Of a stretch of DNA of 64,000 nucleotides, positions 54,690-64,000 are shown in pieces; positions within the stretch are counted from its first letter, which is position 1, and each line of letters begins with the position of its first letter. The position numbers were made by a program, and so were the translations under genes. The notes below the pieces were generated by a model, which saw nothing but the letters and a program-made list of their open reading frames with translations, did no database searches and was not told where the DNA came from. Source of the DNA: Diogma glabrata (Eukaryota > Arthropoda > Insecta > Diptera > Cylindrotomidae). The stretch is taken from assembly GCA_963693315.1 (NCBI GenBank), contig OY856188.1:148179096-148243095 (forward strand). The letters are read 5' to 3'.

Positions 54690-55822
54690 CTAATAAAATG
54701 TTTTACTTTTTTCAGCAATGATCTTCTTTTTATACACTGGACAGTTGAAATCTTTAGTGCTGTGATCAACACTAATATCATCAAGACCAAGATTTTCCTT
54801 TGCTCTTTTACAGTTTAGACACGATGTTGTATAAGCAGTACACTCTTTTGCTAAGTGATTTGATTCACCACATTTGAAGCAGCATGAACCAATAGTACAA
54901 TCTTTTGCCTTGTGATTAAATCCCCAGCACTTTAAACATCTTAGAATATTAAAATGCTCGTATATAATACATTTATGATTATATCTTTAAATGCATCTCG
55001 ATCAACTTCAATAATTGCATTAAAAGATCCAGGCTTTTTAAATGATTGGTAAACTTTATGACATTTTAATTCTTTAAATGTAATGAAATTTTGAGATTTA
55101 ATTGCATGTTCAATTATTTCTTTTGGATTATCATCACTCATTCCAACAATTAATAAATTAGGATTGCGTAGTTTTGGGGTATATATTTCATAGTCATTCC
55201 CAAGTTTTTCATGCAAATTCAGTTTAACGGTTTCAGCAGATTCTTTATTACCGCAATTTACGATTATACCATCATTATTAATTTCACGGATATCATTTAT
55301 TTCTACAGCTAAATTGGAAGGATCTACTGCATTTTTTACATCACGTTTAGTTAAAGCACTAGATTTATTTAGTTTGTTTACTTTTGGTTTAACAAAAACT
55401 GGTAATTTTAAAATATCAGCATACGACTTTTTTTTTATAATTGTTTCACTTAGGTTATTAATAATTTTATGAGATGCAACTAGTTTATCTACTTCATTAA
55501 AAATGGTATTCTTAATTTCTTTTGTATTATCAGTCAAGAGAGTATGGATTGTTTTTTTCATTGAATCTAAAATTTCTTGTTTGTTATCCTCTAATTGGGT
55601 TAGAATACTCGCAAAATCTTTTTTAATTATTGAAAATTTATTAGCACACTCTTCACAAATATAACAAATACCGATAGATTTTTGAATTAATCCAACATCA
55701 TAATCACACAATAATAGACATCTTTTATGATATCTTTTATTACAGAAACCTCCACATACAATGTCTAACTTTTCACCAGTTCTACTACTTTTACTGCACT
55801 TTCCACAATCCATAATTGACAT
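54690..55822 (-). pseudogene. LINE ORF1: PHD-like finger plus zinc knuckles, frameshifted
   Basis: The first frame (55822-54941, 293 codons) starts MSIMDCGKCSKSS. It has a PHD-like C4HC3 pattern in the first 65 residues (C-x2-C, C-x3-C, Y-H-x2-C, CYICEEC). A lysine-rich coiled-coil part follows, then an RRM-like fold region (about 160-285) with PNLLIVGMS. It then runs into 9 unrelated codons and a stop. The next frame, joining at about 54960, continues with two CX2CX4HX4C zinc knuckles (CLKCWGFNHKAKDC and CFKCGESNHLAKEC) and a third degenerate CLNC...H...CPV to a stop at 54690. A one-base shift in an AT-rich run therefore separates fold and knuckles. ORF1 proteins of this type bind element RNA. 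Confidence 0.85.
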
Positions 55823-55849
55823 TAAATAAATAGATTCATATCATAAATT

Positions 55850-56445
55850 AATTGATAGAAAAATTCAATAAGAAAATTTAATTTAAATTTATTTGTAAAA
55901 AAAAAAAAAAAAATGCCACAAAAAAAACAACGTCTTTATTCAACGAATACTATGTTCCTTTTTCATGATTTTCAAAAAATTTTAAAATTGTAATAGCTCT
56001 TTTGCGATACGTAAACAACTGCTCAGAAATAAAATAGTGATGCCAAACATTTTTTTTAATATGTTTAACAACTTGTAGTTCCAGGTGATTTCATTTCTCG
56101 TTTCGCAGCATCAAAATATACCTGAAATTCAGATAACATGGTGGTCCGTTGGGGTTTTCAAAACGTACCTATGTGCCTAAGAAATATTTAAACAGTAGAA
56201 GGCTTAAATTCCATCGTGGATTTGACAATACTAAGCCCGATAGATGGCATATACATTTAAGTAAAATTATCCGGTGATCAACATCTTTCTGAAGCCTGGT
56301 AAAAAATTGGTTGGTGCAACCATTTCAAAAAAAGTTTTAATTTAAAACGATTCTATTATTAAATGTGAAAAATCCCGCACTTTCCAAGTTCTTTCCCGCC
56401 TTCCCGTTTTATATGAAATATCCCGCAAACGGGAAAAAATCCCGC
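55850..56445. other. 5' region of the LINE and right part of the hAT-like element
   Basis: A 17-base A run (55898-55914) precedes mixed sequence without ORF. The LINE 5' boundary must lie here, but no target duplication matching the left flank (CATTACATTATTATTGTTATGC) was seen. Confidence 0.4.
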
Positions 56446-56735
56446 GATCTGGCAACACTGTGTGTGACAATGTATTACACTATATGTAAAACATACGACA
56501 AACCTTCTCTATATCATATACGTCGTGCAATTCCTGCGAAATATCGTTATAGTTTATTTCTAAGAAAAAAAAAATTAATTTCTTCAAATCTTTTTATTAT
56601 TTTTTTTCATTGATTGTTATAAGGCTTTTGCAAATTGTTGTTGTTGGGGATTGTTTGTTTAACTTTTTTGTTGAAAACCTCTAACTGCAGAGGTTTTTAT
56701 ATTTATAAGAAACGGATTAAAATGTTTCCACAGAT

Positions 56736-56965
56736 TCTAAATTTATGAAGTTTTTAAAAATATTAGTATCCAAACGGCCGTTATAACGGATTTAAAAAAC
56801 GAACCCTCTAGTTTCTAAACCATGGGGCTGATTTACGAACTTAACCAAGATATTCATAAAACACATGTTTTTGATCTGGCTCCACAAATGCGACCGTGAG
56901 AGTGCCGATTCCAAAGATTCTAAATTTGTTAATATTTTTTAAATATTAGTATCAAAACGGCCGTA
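56736..56965. repeat. Direct repeat, about 178-bp offset
   Basis: AGATTCTAAATTT, then TTTTTAAAAATATTAGTATC and AAACGGCCGT (56738-56790), recur at 56915-56965. They probably belong to a diverged element. No coding potential is visible. Confidence 0.6.
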
Positions 56966-56969
56966 ATTT

Positions 56970-59440
56970 TTTTTGTGGCGTTCATGCTCCATGAAGGAGC
57001 GTTGCCAAGTTAATCAGCTTCGAATATTCACCACGGTCATTCGCATAAGTCCAGAATTTTTATAGTATCCAGAAGTCAATGAATTGAAGTCAAGAACATA
57101 TTTATTTTGTATAAGATATGATATGCATGCAGCATAAGTTGTGTTTCAAACAAATTGAATTTTTATATGTTTATGATTTATTCGCGCATCAATTTATTTT
57201 TTGGAAAAAAGATGCACACAGGTTCTTTTTTTCGGGCAGCGGAATAAATCCTCAAGAAGGAACATTGGACTTGATCATAGTGTTCGTCCCAAGATGCATG
57301 AAAAATGAACGATTTGTAAAAACCAAGTATAAAAAATTGTTCGAAATCGTTTGTAGTTGTTTCTAATAATGATAAATATTTTTGGAAAATGTGAACACGA
57401 AATTTGCGAACACGAAATTTGTTTGTTATGCGCATATTGTTTGCACATGCGCATGCACATACGCATATTGTTTGCACATTCAGTGCCTCGATTAAAATAT
57501 TAAAAAAAACTATTGGGGTCCCATTGAAATGGACAAAAAAAACACATAAAATTAATAAATTACTATTGAAACTCAACCAATTATAATAGAAAACCAAAAA
57601 CTAGTAAAAATATCAATGATTTTGTAGGCAATGTTACAAAATTTTGATAACTAAAAATAATTATAATAAAAATAACGACGCCTATGGAAACAAATATCAC
57701 AACAAACAAATGGTACGAACTAGAAGTAGAAATTTAACTAATATAATTGTTTTGAAAACAAATTTATCCCAAAATAAATAATACACCTCTGTTTTACTTT
57801 TTGTCTCATCTTTTATCTCTTGCTGCGTCCTATCTATCAAATTCGCTGGCAAAAAAATTCTACTATAGATGATTGTAGTAAAAAAAATTTGTTTGTAGTT
57901 AGAATAAATTTCTTACAAATCATAAAAATATGTGATTCCCCTCAACCGACCACCATAACTAATATTAATCGTGACTGATTTTCTGTCAAATCGTTTTTTT
58001 GTTTGTTTGTTTTCTTTTATTTCTCTGAGAGAGAAACCGGTTTGTCTTCCCAAAGACGTGCGTAAATTTTTTATTTGATTCAAAATTGTACAATTATTGC
58101 GAGTTTCTTTTAAATCTATAAGAAAAAAACCTACCACAAAAAAATAATAGTTTCTCCCTCTCTGCTACTATATAAAAAGAAATAAGAAAAATGACGGATT
58201 AGGATTTGATTCTAACCAAACATATAAATTTTAAACTTTTATCTATTAAAAATAAACTACACAATAATGAAAAGTTGGTCGCCAGCTAGTTTTCATAATA
58301 TACTTTCAGGATGTATACATAACTTAAATATTTGCACATGGGCATTATAAAATAATAAAATATTCACTATTATAAAATCACTGGAAATAACACAATAAAT
58401 GTAAAATATTCTCGTAATTATTTTCATTCATTTTATAAAAATTAGCACAACTAAAAATAATAGATTGTACTTTTTGTTTCGTTTTAAATTATTTAATTGT
58501 TTTTAATTTATAATTTAATACAATAGTTGGTTGTTGTAAATCATTGAATAAATATCTAAGCAAGAGTAACTAGACATTTTGAGTGAAGCATCTAATTTTT
58601 AGTATTGGTGAAGTTTGATAGTGCTTGTATTCTAGCTGGGTGGTACTGTTTACAATTTGCATATTTATATTTTCAAATAAATAAAAGAAATAATAAATGT
58701 TACATATAAATTTAAAAGCCTAATATGTTTGAATAAAATATTTCCTTATATTTCCAAATACCAATATTTTTAATTGTCCATACAACACAAATTTTAATCA
58801 TATTGAATTACTTTAAGAACACCTTATATTCGGCTGTGATAGCGTTTGAAATATGGTTTGACAACGATGGATTAAGAAAAATTACATAAATGTAGGGTAA
58901 TAAAATATAAAATTAAACTAGAAAATAAGTTTTTGTAAAGCAAATACTTTATGTTTTTGTTAAAACATCATTCTAAACCCTTTTTATGCGTAGTATTAGT
59001 CAAAATATTTTAATCATTGATATGAAATTCGATGATCAAAATTCAGTGTATTTAAGATTATTTGTACATATTTCAATGCAACACTTCATTTTTATGAATA
59101 AACTACTGCACAAATACTTATAATTTTTTTTGTATAATATTAATTTAAAGTTTAATTTTAATAAATTTTGTTTAATTTGAATATCTTAAAGTAGAATTTC
59201 GGATAAAAGCTATCATTTTATTTTAAAATACAAAACGAAATATGTCAAATGTCATGGATGAAGAACGCACAGATATACAAATTACATACTTCAAAAAATA
59301 TTCGTGTAGCCACACGTAATTATTCTTCCTTATATATTTATTCAATGTTGTAAATAAACAGAAATGCAAATGGCGAAATGAGAAATTGAATATGACATAT
59401 TAGCAAACACGATTTCTTATGTCGCTCTTCATACAATTTT
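56970..59440. other. Non-coding AT-rich stretch
   Basis: No gene or transposon terminus is supported. A short direct repeat, GCGCATATTGTTTGCACAT / ACGCATATTGTTTGCACAT, lies at 57430-57480. Confidence 0.45.
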
Positions 59441-59571
59441 AAAGTTATATCTCTATATTTATATATACTCTAAGTATTCCCTTATACACAGTGGGACGAA
59501 TACAAAGTGGGATGAATAGTATTGTATAATTCTTCGTTTCTTTAAATGAATAACACGAAAAACAAGGTTAC

Positions 59572-59965
59572 TTAGGTCGAAAATTGAGAAAAAATGCATC
59601 AAAAAAGCTAAATTTGAAACACTAACAACTTTTTCCAAGGATGAGACGGCGGGAAATTTTTCACTTGATTTGAGCTTGTCTCTTAAAGACCTTTCCAATG
59701 ATAACACTCTCGAAAAGATCCGAACTACCCTCATATACCCTATATTAGCTCCCCCCGATGCGGTGAGTACCTAATTCTTCTATTAATAAACAATGTTACT
59801 TCATTAAGTGAATTTTGTGTAAAAATGCATCAAAAAAGTTAAACTTTAAACACTCACAACTTTTCCCAGGGATGAGACCGCGGCTTCACTTGTTTCGTCA
59901 AGACTCAAGACCTTTCCAATGCTACCACTCTCGATCCGAGTTACCCCCATATACCCTATATTAGC
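59572..59965. repeat. Tandem diverged repeat, about 240-bp unit
   Basis: AAAAATGCATCAAAAAAG(C/T)TAAA, then AACACT(A/C)ACAACTTTT, GGATGAGAC, AAGACCTTTCCAATG and TACCC(T/C)CATATACCCTATATTAG, appear at 59589-59750 and again at 59818-59965. Confidence 0.8.
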
Positions 59966-59967
59966 CT

Positions 59968-60445
59968 AATTTTGTTTGTATGGATTTTGCTTTTTTCAAA
60001 GGCCTGTGTCTTGGACCCCGGGGCTGATATACAACTCGTTTTGGTTTTATTCGCTTCGGCAAGATTACTTTATCTTAGGCGCGAGTGGATTTTTTTAATT
60101 ATTTTTATCGTAAATAAAGAAAATTTAGTAAAAGGGACAGTTTTGATCGTTTATCTTATAAGCACATAGGAAATAAAGCAAAAATAAGTAAAAAATAAAA
60201 TTTTTTTGTCAAAACCAGTGCAATTTTGTATGGATTTTGCTTTTTTCAAAGGCCTGTATCTTGGACCTCGGTGCTCCGATACAACTCGTTTTGGTTTTAT
60301 TCGCTTCAGTGAGAGATTATCAAATTAAAAAAAAAATTCTTGGCGTCTAAGTAAAAGTAATATCCCCTTCGCTTCAGTGAGTGATTCTATATCAAATTAA
60401 AAAAAATCTTGGCGCCCAAGTAGAAGTAACGTCCCCCAATTCCAT
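59968..60445. repeat. Tandem repeat, 253-bp offset, plus a shorter tandem unit
   Basis: TGTATGGATTTTGCTTTTTTC...AAAGGCCTG...TACAACTCGTTTTGGTTTT (59974-60060) repeats at 60227-60315. After it, ATCAAATTAAAAAAAA-TCTTGGCG(T/C)C(T/C)AAGTA(A/G)AAGTAA occurs twice (60319-60360, 60393-60430). With the preceding repeat it forms a roughly 900-bp block of local duplications. Confidence 0.75.
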
Positions 60446-60449
60446 GCTC

Positions 60450-60935
60450 AGGATCACAACACCAAAACAAACAACATTTAAGTAAATAAATAGAATAATT
60501 TTAAATCAAAAAATATGTTAACGCTATAGTTTTTATTTCATTTTTAGATAAAAGCAACCACTTTTTGTATACTTCAAAAATTTTAATATTATCACTAAAA
60601 TCAGATTGTTTTTCTTGTATTAATAAGTGTACTTATTACGGATTTCTTACCCTTCTAGACCGCCAAACAATTTTGTCATTATTAAAACTATAGGAACACT
60701 TCCGTATTTTCTAAATATACAAAAAAAATTTTAAATGTTTTATTTCGCCAGCAAATTAGTTTTTTGTTTCACAATTCACATCTATTTATTTACTGCCACG
60801 ACGTGTCGCGTTCAACTCATACTAACGTAATTTATTATTTACTAATCTATCTGTCTTTAAATTCTAAACTTTAAATTTCTAATTCTAAACTTTAAACCAA
60901 AAGATCAATGACAGCTGTAATCAGCTGATCGGTAT
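60450..60935. other. Non-coding stretch
   Basis: No gene is supported. ATTCTAAACTTTAAA is repeated twice in a row at 60860-60897. Confidence 0.45.
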
Positions 60936-60939
60936 TTCG

Positions 60940-61240
60940 AAAACTGAAAATATAATAGAGCTTCTTGCTTAAACTTCGAATCATTATATTGCTGTATGTA
61001 ATTGACATATTACATGCAGTAATGAAAATTAGAAATGAGTAATTATTTATTAAAATTTATTGCAAAACTAATAATAACAACACAAAACAATTTAGGTTTG
61101 CAAGGAATAACAATTATTTAAAGTTTTTGAAATACAAATCAGCTGATCATAAGTGTCTATAGCTTTTTCGGAAAAAAGGTCTATAAAACTTTACCCGAGA
61201 AATATTTGACAAAGGGCTTTATAGACCTTTTTGCTGAAGA
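60940..61240. repeat. Second copy of the Harbinger left subterminal region, without the MITE
   Basis: ATAGAGCTT(C/T)TT(G/C)-TTAAACTTC(G/A)AATC, GTAATTAT-TATTAAAATTTA(T/C)TGCAAAA, ACAAAACAAT and AAATCAGCTGATCATAA follow 4430-4632 in order. At 61150-61152 a single TAA occupies the place where copy 1 has the 224-bp MITE and two TAAs. The similarity then goes on through AAAAAGGTCTAT. Confidence 0.75.
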
Positions 61241-61244
61241 AATC

Positions 61245-62005
61245 TTGACAGCAGTGATCAGCTGATTTGTTGTTCGAAAACTAATGTGAATTTCTTTTGG
61301 TATGTCAGATTTGATCGAAAAAGGTTCTGTGCGAATTGACGAAATAATGACAGATGACAACTATTAACTGTCAAAATTTTGTCTTGGAATTTATATTCAC
61401 CATAACGAAACGTCAAAATTTGGTATAGCTTCTTAGCATCATCAAATTGTGACAGTAGGCATAACAAATTATTCCAGAAGGAACAGCAATTTATTACAGA
61501 AGTTTTTTTAAGTGCCAAAGTAATATTTGTATTAACATATATATTATATATATTTATTAACAGCAAATATAAAAATTAAAAAGTTTTGCACCTTATGTCA
61601 AAATTTTGTTTTTACAAATTTCACCTTCACCAAAAACTTTGTTCTGTCAAATATTTGTGAGTTCGCACAAAGCCAAAGATCTAGATTTTGATGACCAAAC
61701 GAACATGAAATAAGCTGTTTTTTGAAATTTTGTTGTATGGGTTAATAATTGGCTTTTGTGACATGTGCTTTGATAATAGTAAACCATTTTTACACACCTC
61801 ACACACTTTTTTTTAATTTATAGTTATTTATTTACTTTAATTTAATTTAATTTGAACTTAATTTTTACTTTATTACATAGTTAAAGCTAAACAGTTCTTC
61901 TATACAATAATATGGGCCATAGGTCTCCTTTGTAACCATTTTTATGATTGAATGAAATAAATAAATAATTTAGAAATAATAAACTCAGGTAGCGATCTTA
62001 TGCAG
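61245..62005. other. Non-coding stretch
   Basis: TGACAGCAGTGATCAGCTGAT...TTCGAAAACT (61248-61282) repeats 60909-60944 in direct orientation, so this may be the other end of the same decayed element. No gene is supported. Confidence 0.4.
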
Positions 62006-62012
62006 CCCATCC

Positions 62013-62946
62013 ACTTTGAAACATGTTTCAAAACTTGGTTTGTGTTTATAGAATGTTTTATAGTGTATGGTGAAGTTTGCAAACCAATTTGACGGTTTTC
62101 GAATTGGTTTTAGTAAAATCAAAACGCTTTGATTTTAAGTAGGCGGAGCTAATGGTTTGTAAACATGTTTCACTGTGTATGGAAGAGTTTAATAAAATAA
62201 CTATAGAAATTGACATTTATAGTCGCGTTTTATCTTCGAACTGGCTGTCCGGGACAGAGAAAAATATTGGTAAAATGCAGGGACATTTTTAGAACTAAAT
62301 TGTAACTAACTTCAAGTGAATATTTTGACATCGCCATTAATGTTTGTTTACGCTTGTGTTATATATGTCTATTTCATGAAGAGCCATATATTTTATATTT
62401 AAACGACGAGATTCAAACTAAAAAAAAAATTAAATTAAAGATTAAATTTAATTTTTTGTTTTGTACGTATATACGTATGTACATATGTGTAATGTTTTTG
62501 ACATCTGAAAATAAACATACATGAAGATAGTGTTAATTTCAAAAATAGTACTAAAAATGTCCCATTGTTTATTTCCCTCACCTGTTCTGAACTGCTCTCG
62601 ATAAAACACAAGATTTGTTGCGAACTGGTAAAAATAAATTTAATTTGCCAATTTATTTTAAAGAGATTAATTAAAATAGATGGATAAACGATAAATATTT
62701 AATATTTATGCAATCAAAATTGAAATAATTTTAATTTGAACGAAAAAATATAAATAAAACAATCGCTGTCCCTGACAGTTGTCCGAAGAAAAAACGCGAC
62801 TTATAATTTTCAGTTTATCAACCAAGTTTACTAATAATAATGTATGGTTACTAATAATGTTACTAATAATGTATGGTAAACTACTAATAATGTATGGAAA
62901 CATGCAACCAAGTTTGTAAACCAAGTTTTGAAACATGTTTTAAAGT
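62013..62946. mobile_element. TIR element of about 930 bp containing a nested TIR element
   Basis: ACTTTGAAACATGTTTCAAA...CTTGGTTTGT on the left pairs with the right end at 62918-62946, whose complement reads ACTTTAAAACATGTTTCAAA. The GTTTGTAAACATGTTTCA motif recurs internally (about 62155). Four short ACTAATAATGTATGG units form a small tandem array at 62829-62900. No ORF is present. The target duplication was not resolved. Confidence 0.6.
62221..62802. mobile_element. Nested 0.58-kb TIR element
   Basis: AGTCGCGTTTTATCTTCGAA...CTGTCCGGGACAG on the left and the complement of the right end, AGTCGCGTTTTTTCTTCGGA...CTGTCAGGGACAG, are inverted copies over about 35 bp. TAT follows or precedes both ends. 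AAATGTCCC motifs also face each other inside (62280-62295 and 62557-62565). Confidence 0.7.
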
Positions 62947-62949
62947 TTG

Positions 62950-63420
62950 TGCAAGGTAAAACACAATATGTGTCTGTCAATTTTAAATTTTGTGCAATTT
63001 GTGGAAGGGTTATAAAAACAGCATTTGTGCAAGCAAAACTTCACATTAAATTTGACACATTGTACATGTACAAAAATTGAATAAATTTAAACTAATTTCA
63101 AACTAACTTACACAAAATATATCGAAATTGTTAAAAAAATTATATTAGCGCTGAATTATAAATAAATTATCAATATTTAGCACCAATTTTAATTTGTTTT
63201 TGTTTACATAACCTAAATAACTTATTTATTTTGACATAACAAATGTCAAAACAAACCTCCACAAATAATTTTTTTTCTGCCACAAGAAATATTTTTGTGT
63301 AATATGTGTTGCACAAATTACACAAATTGTGATTTTAAGAACAACAATTAATATAAAAACAGCAATTTGTGTAAGTTGTGCAATTTGTGTGGATATAAGA
63401 TCACCACCAAATATCTGAAG
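62950..63420. other. Non-coding stretch with TTGTGCAA-type repeats
   Basis: Short TGTGCAATTTGTG / CACAAATTACACAAATT motifs recur at 62990-63040 and 63305-63395, suggesting a diverged element. Boundaries were not resolved and no gene is supported. Confidence 0.4.
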
Positions 63421-63425
63421 AGTAA

Positions 63426-63470
63426 GGCCCGCTATACACATGAGCTAAGCTATGCGAACTATGTTTTTTG
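63426..63470. repeat. Solitary terminus of the GGCCCGC MITE family
   Basis: After TAA, GGCCCGCTATACACATGAGC and GAACTATG match the left end of the MITE at 4633. The sequence then switches at about 63471 to the dispersed repeat at 63479. The rest of the MITE was lost or overwritten. Confidence 0.75.
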
Positions 63471-63478
63471 TATATAAC

Positions 63479-64000
63479 CCCAGCGAATAAAATGTTATCG
63501 ATTCGTTCATGAATCGTTGAAGAAACTTCTTCTCTTAGGTGTAGAATCGTGATGGAAAAGGAATGGAAATTTGTATGCAAAAAAATAAAATGTCCGCCAG
63601 ATTCGTGAACGAATGCTCTACTACGATTCATCATGTAATACTACCACTTGAATCGGTATGGAATATTCCCCAACGATTCCATAGTGAAATTTAGACTACT
63701 TTCTTTAACGATTCTTTATAGAAATTTTGTTATTTTTCACCTACGATTCTATTGGTAGAAATCGAGAAATAAATTGAATAAAACATTGAAATAATAAAAA
63801 CACATTTTCGTTTAGTTGAATCTAGTTACAGCTTTAATAAATTTTTTCTAAGTACATATTTATTTAGGTTAATATATAGTTTCAGTTTAATTTTTATTAA
63901 AAATTAGAAAACTAAAATATTAAATTAAATGTTATTTTTGTAATGTTTTTATAACGATTGTTGGTATAGCATATTCATCATTTTGTTTTTTGCAATGTAT
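63479..64000 (+). repeat. Dispersed repeat, copy 2 (copy 1 at 2003)
   Basis: CCCAGCGAATAAAATG(T/C)TATCGATTCG and the following 500 bp align with 2003-2519. The match reaches the end of the window, so the repeat probably continues beyond it. Confidence 0.7.

Larger units (their letters stand above)
50128..56460. mobile_element. hAT-like DNA transposon enclosing a LINE
   Basis: The left terminus is CAGTGATGCCAGATTTT, and the complement of the right terminus reads CAGTGTTGCCAGATCGC. Both are followed by TTTCCCG(T/C)T-type sequence. The flanks are TATGTGAC (50120-50127) and TGTGTGAC (56461-56468), an 8-bp duplication matching at 7 of 8 positions. CAGTG ends and 8-bp duplications are hAT features. 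Without the LINE (about 51379-55850) the element is about 1.85 kb. No transposase was recognised in its remaining sequence, so it is non-autonomous. Confidence 0.65.

Noticed and set aside
57913..58137. YGGRLRG-like peptide (about 57940) as a possible missing NAGK first exon
   Set aside because: The glycine spacing differs from the NAGK phosphate loop, no donor site is in the right phase, and it is 30 kb away.

Overview
This is eukaryotic, AT-rich, gene-poor DNA. It is most likely from an insect, and probably a dipteran. The grounds are short GT-AG introns, animal housekeeping genes (Cdc5/CDC5L, TMEM60, N-acetylglucosamine kinase), a very dense load of nested DNA transposons and foldback MITEs, a P-element-like terminus, and intact Ty3/gypsy and PHD-finger LINE retrotransposons. 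Species-level assignment is not possible from the sequence alone. A block of 200 Ns (41540-41739) shows that this is an assembled scaffold.

Layout. 1-2.5 kb: a TTA-flanked TIR element (496-1968) carrying a 545-bp near-perfect palindromic MITE (1337-1881), then a repeat that recurs at the far right edge (63479-64000). 3.8-6.5 kb: a decayed PIF/Harbinger-like transposon with remnants of both of its genes, itself hit by a 224-bp MITE. 7.9-11.6 kb: nested TIR elements, including two tandem GTTTACACC elements; the second is split by a 1570-bp P-like element that carries an RTE-type endonuclease fragment. 11981-14474: the Cdc5 spliceosome gene. 15.5-16.6 kb: a foldback. 18073-18459: TMEM60-like gene (minus). 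18.6-21.3 kb: a cluster of large inverted repeats. 21.8-22.4 kb: a CHMP7-like gene fragment beside a Copia 3' end. 23.8-25.9 kb: LINE relics. 26271-27654: NAGK exons (minus), with no first exon found.

29292-41539 is a large Ty3/gypsy LTR retrotransposon on the minus strand. Its gag starts with a RING-H2 finger. Gag and pol overlap in the -1 frame, with a canonical G GGA AAC slippery heptamer and a plausible downstream hairpin. Its primer-binding site matches tRNA-Lys(CTT), and its LTRs hold a six-copy minisatellite. The two visible LTR portions have equal length and look identical. A tRNA-derived SINE sits in its 3' region, and an A-rich-tailed GC-rich block sits in its 2.5-kb leader. This element is the most distinctive thing in the window.

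42-46 kb: long (AT)n arrays, a hAT element with a perfect 8-bp target duplication inserted into an older hAT transposase relic, then a run of MITEs. 50128-56460: a hAT-like pair of termini with a 7/8 matching 8-bp target duplication, enclosing a full-length PHD-ORF1 LINE (ORF2 intact, ORF1 frameshifted). 56.5-64 kb: non-coding, with direct repeats and nested TIR elements. Several transposons sit inside one copy of a repeat whose paralogous copy in the same window preserves the empty target site, so insertion order can be read directly.
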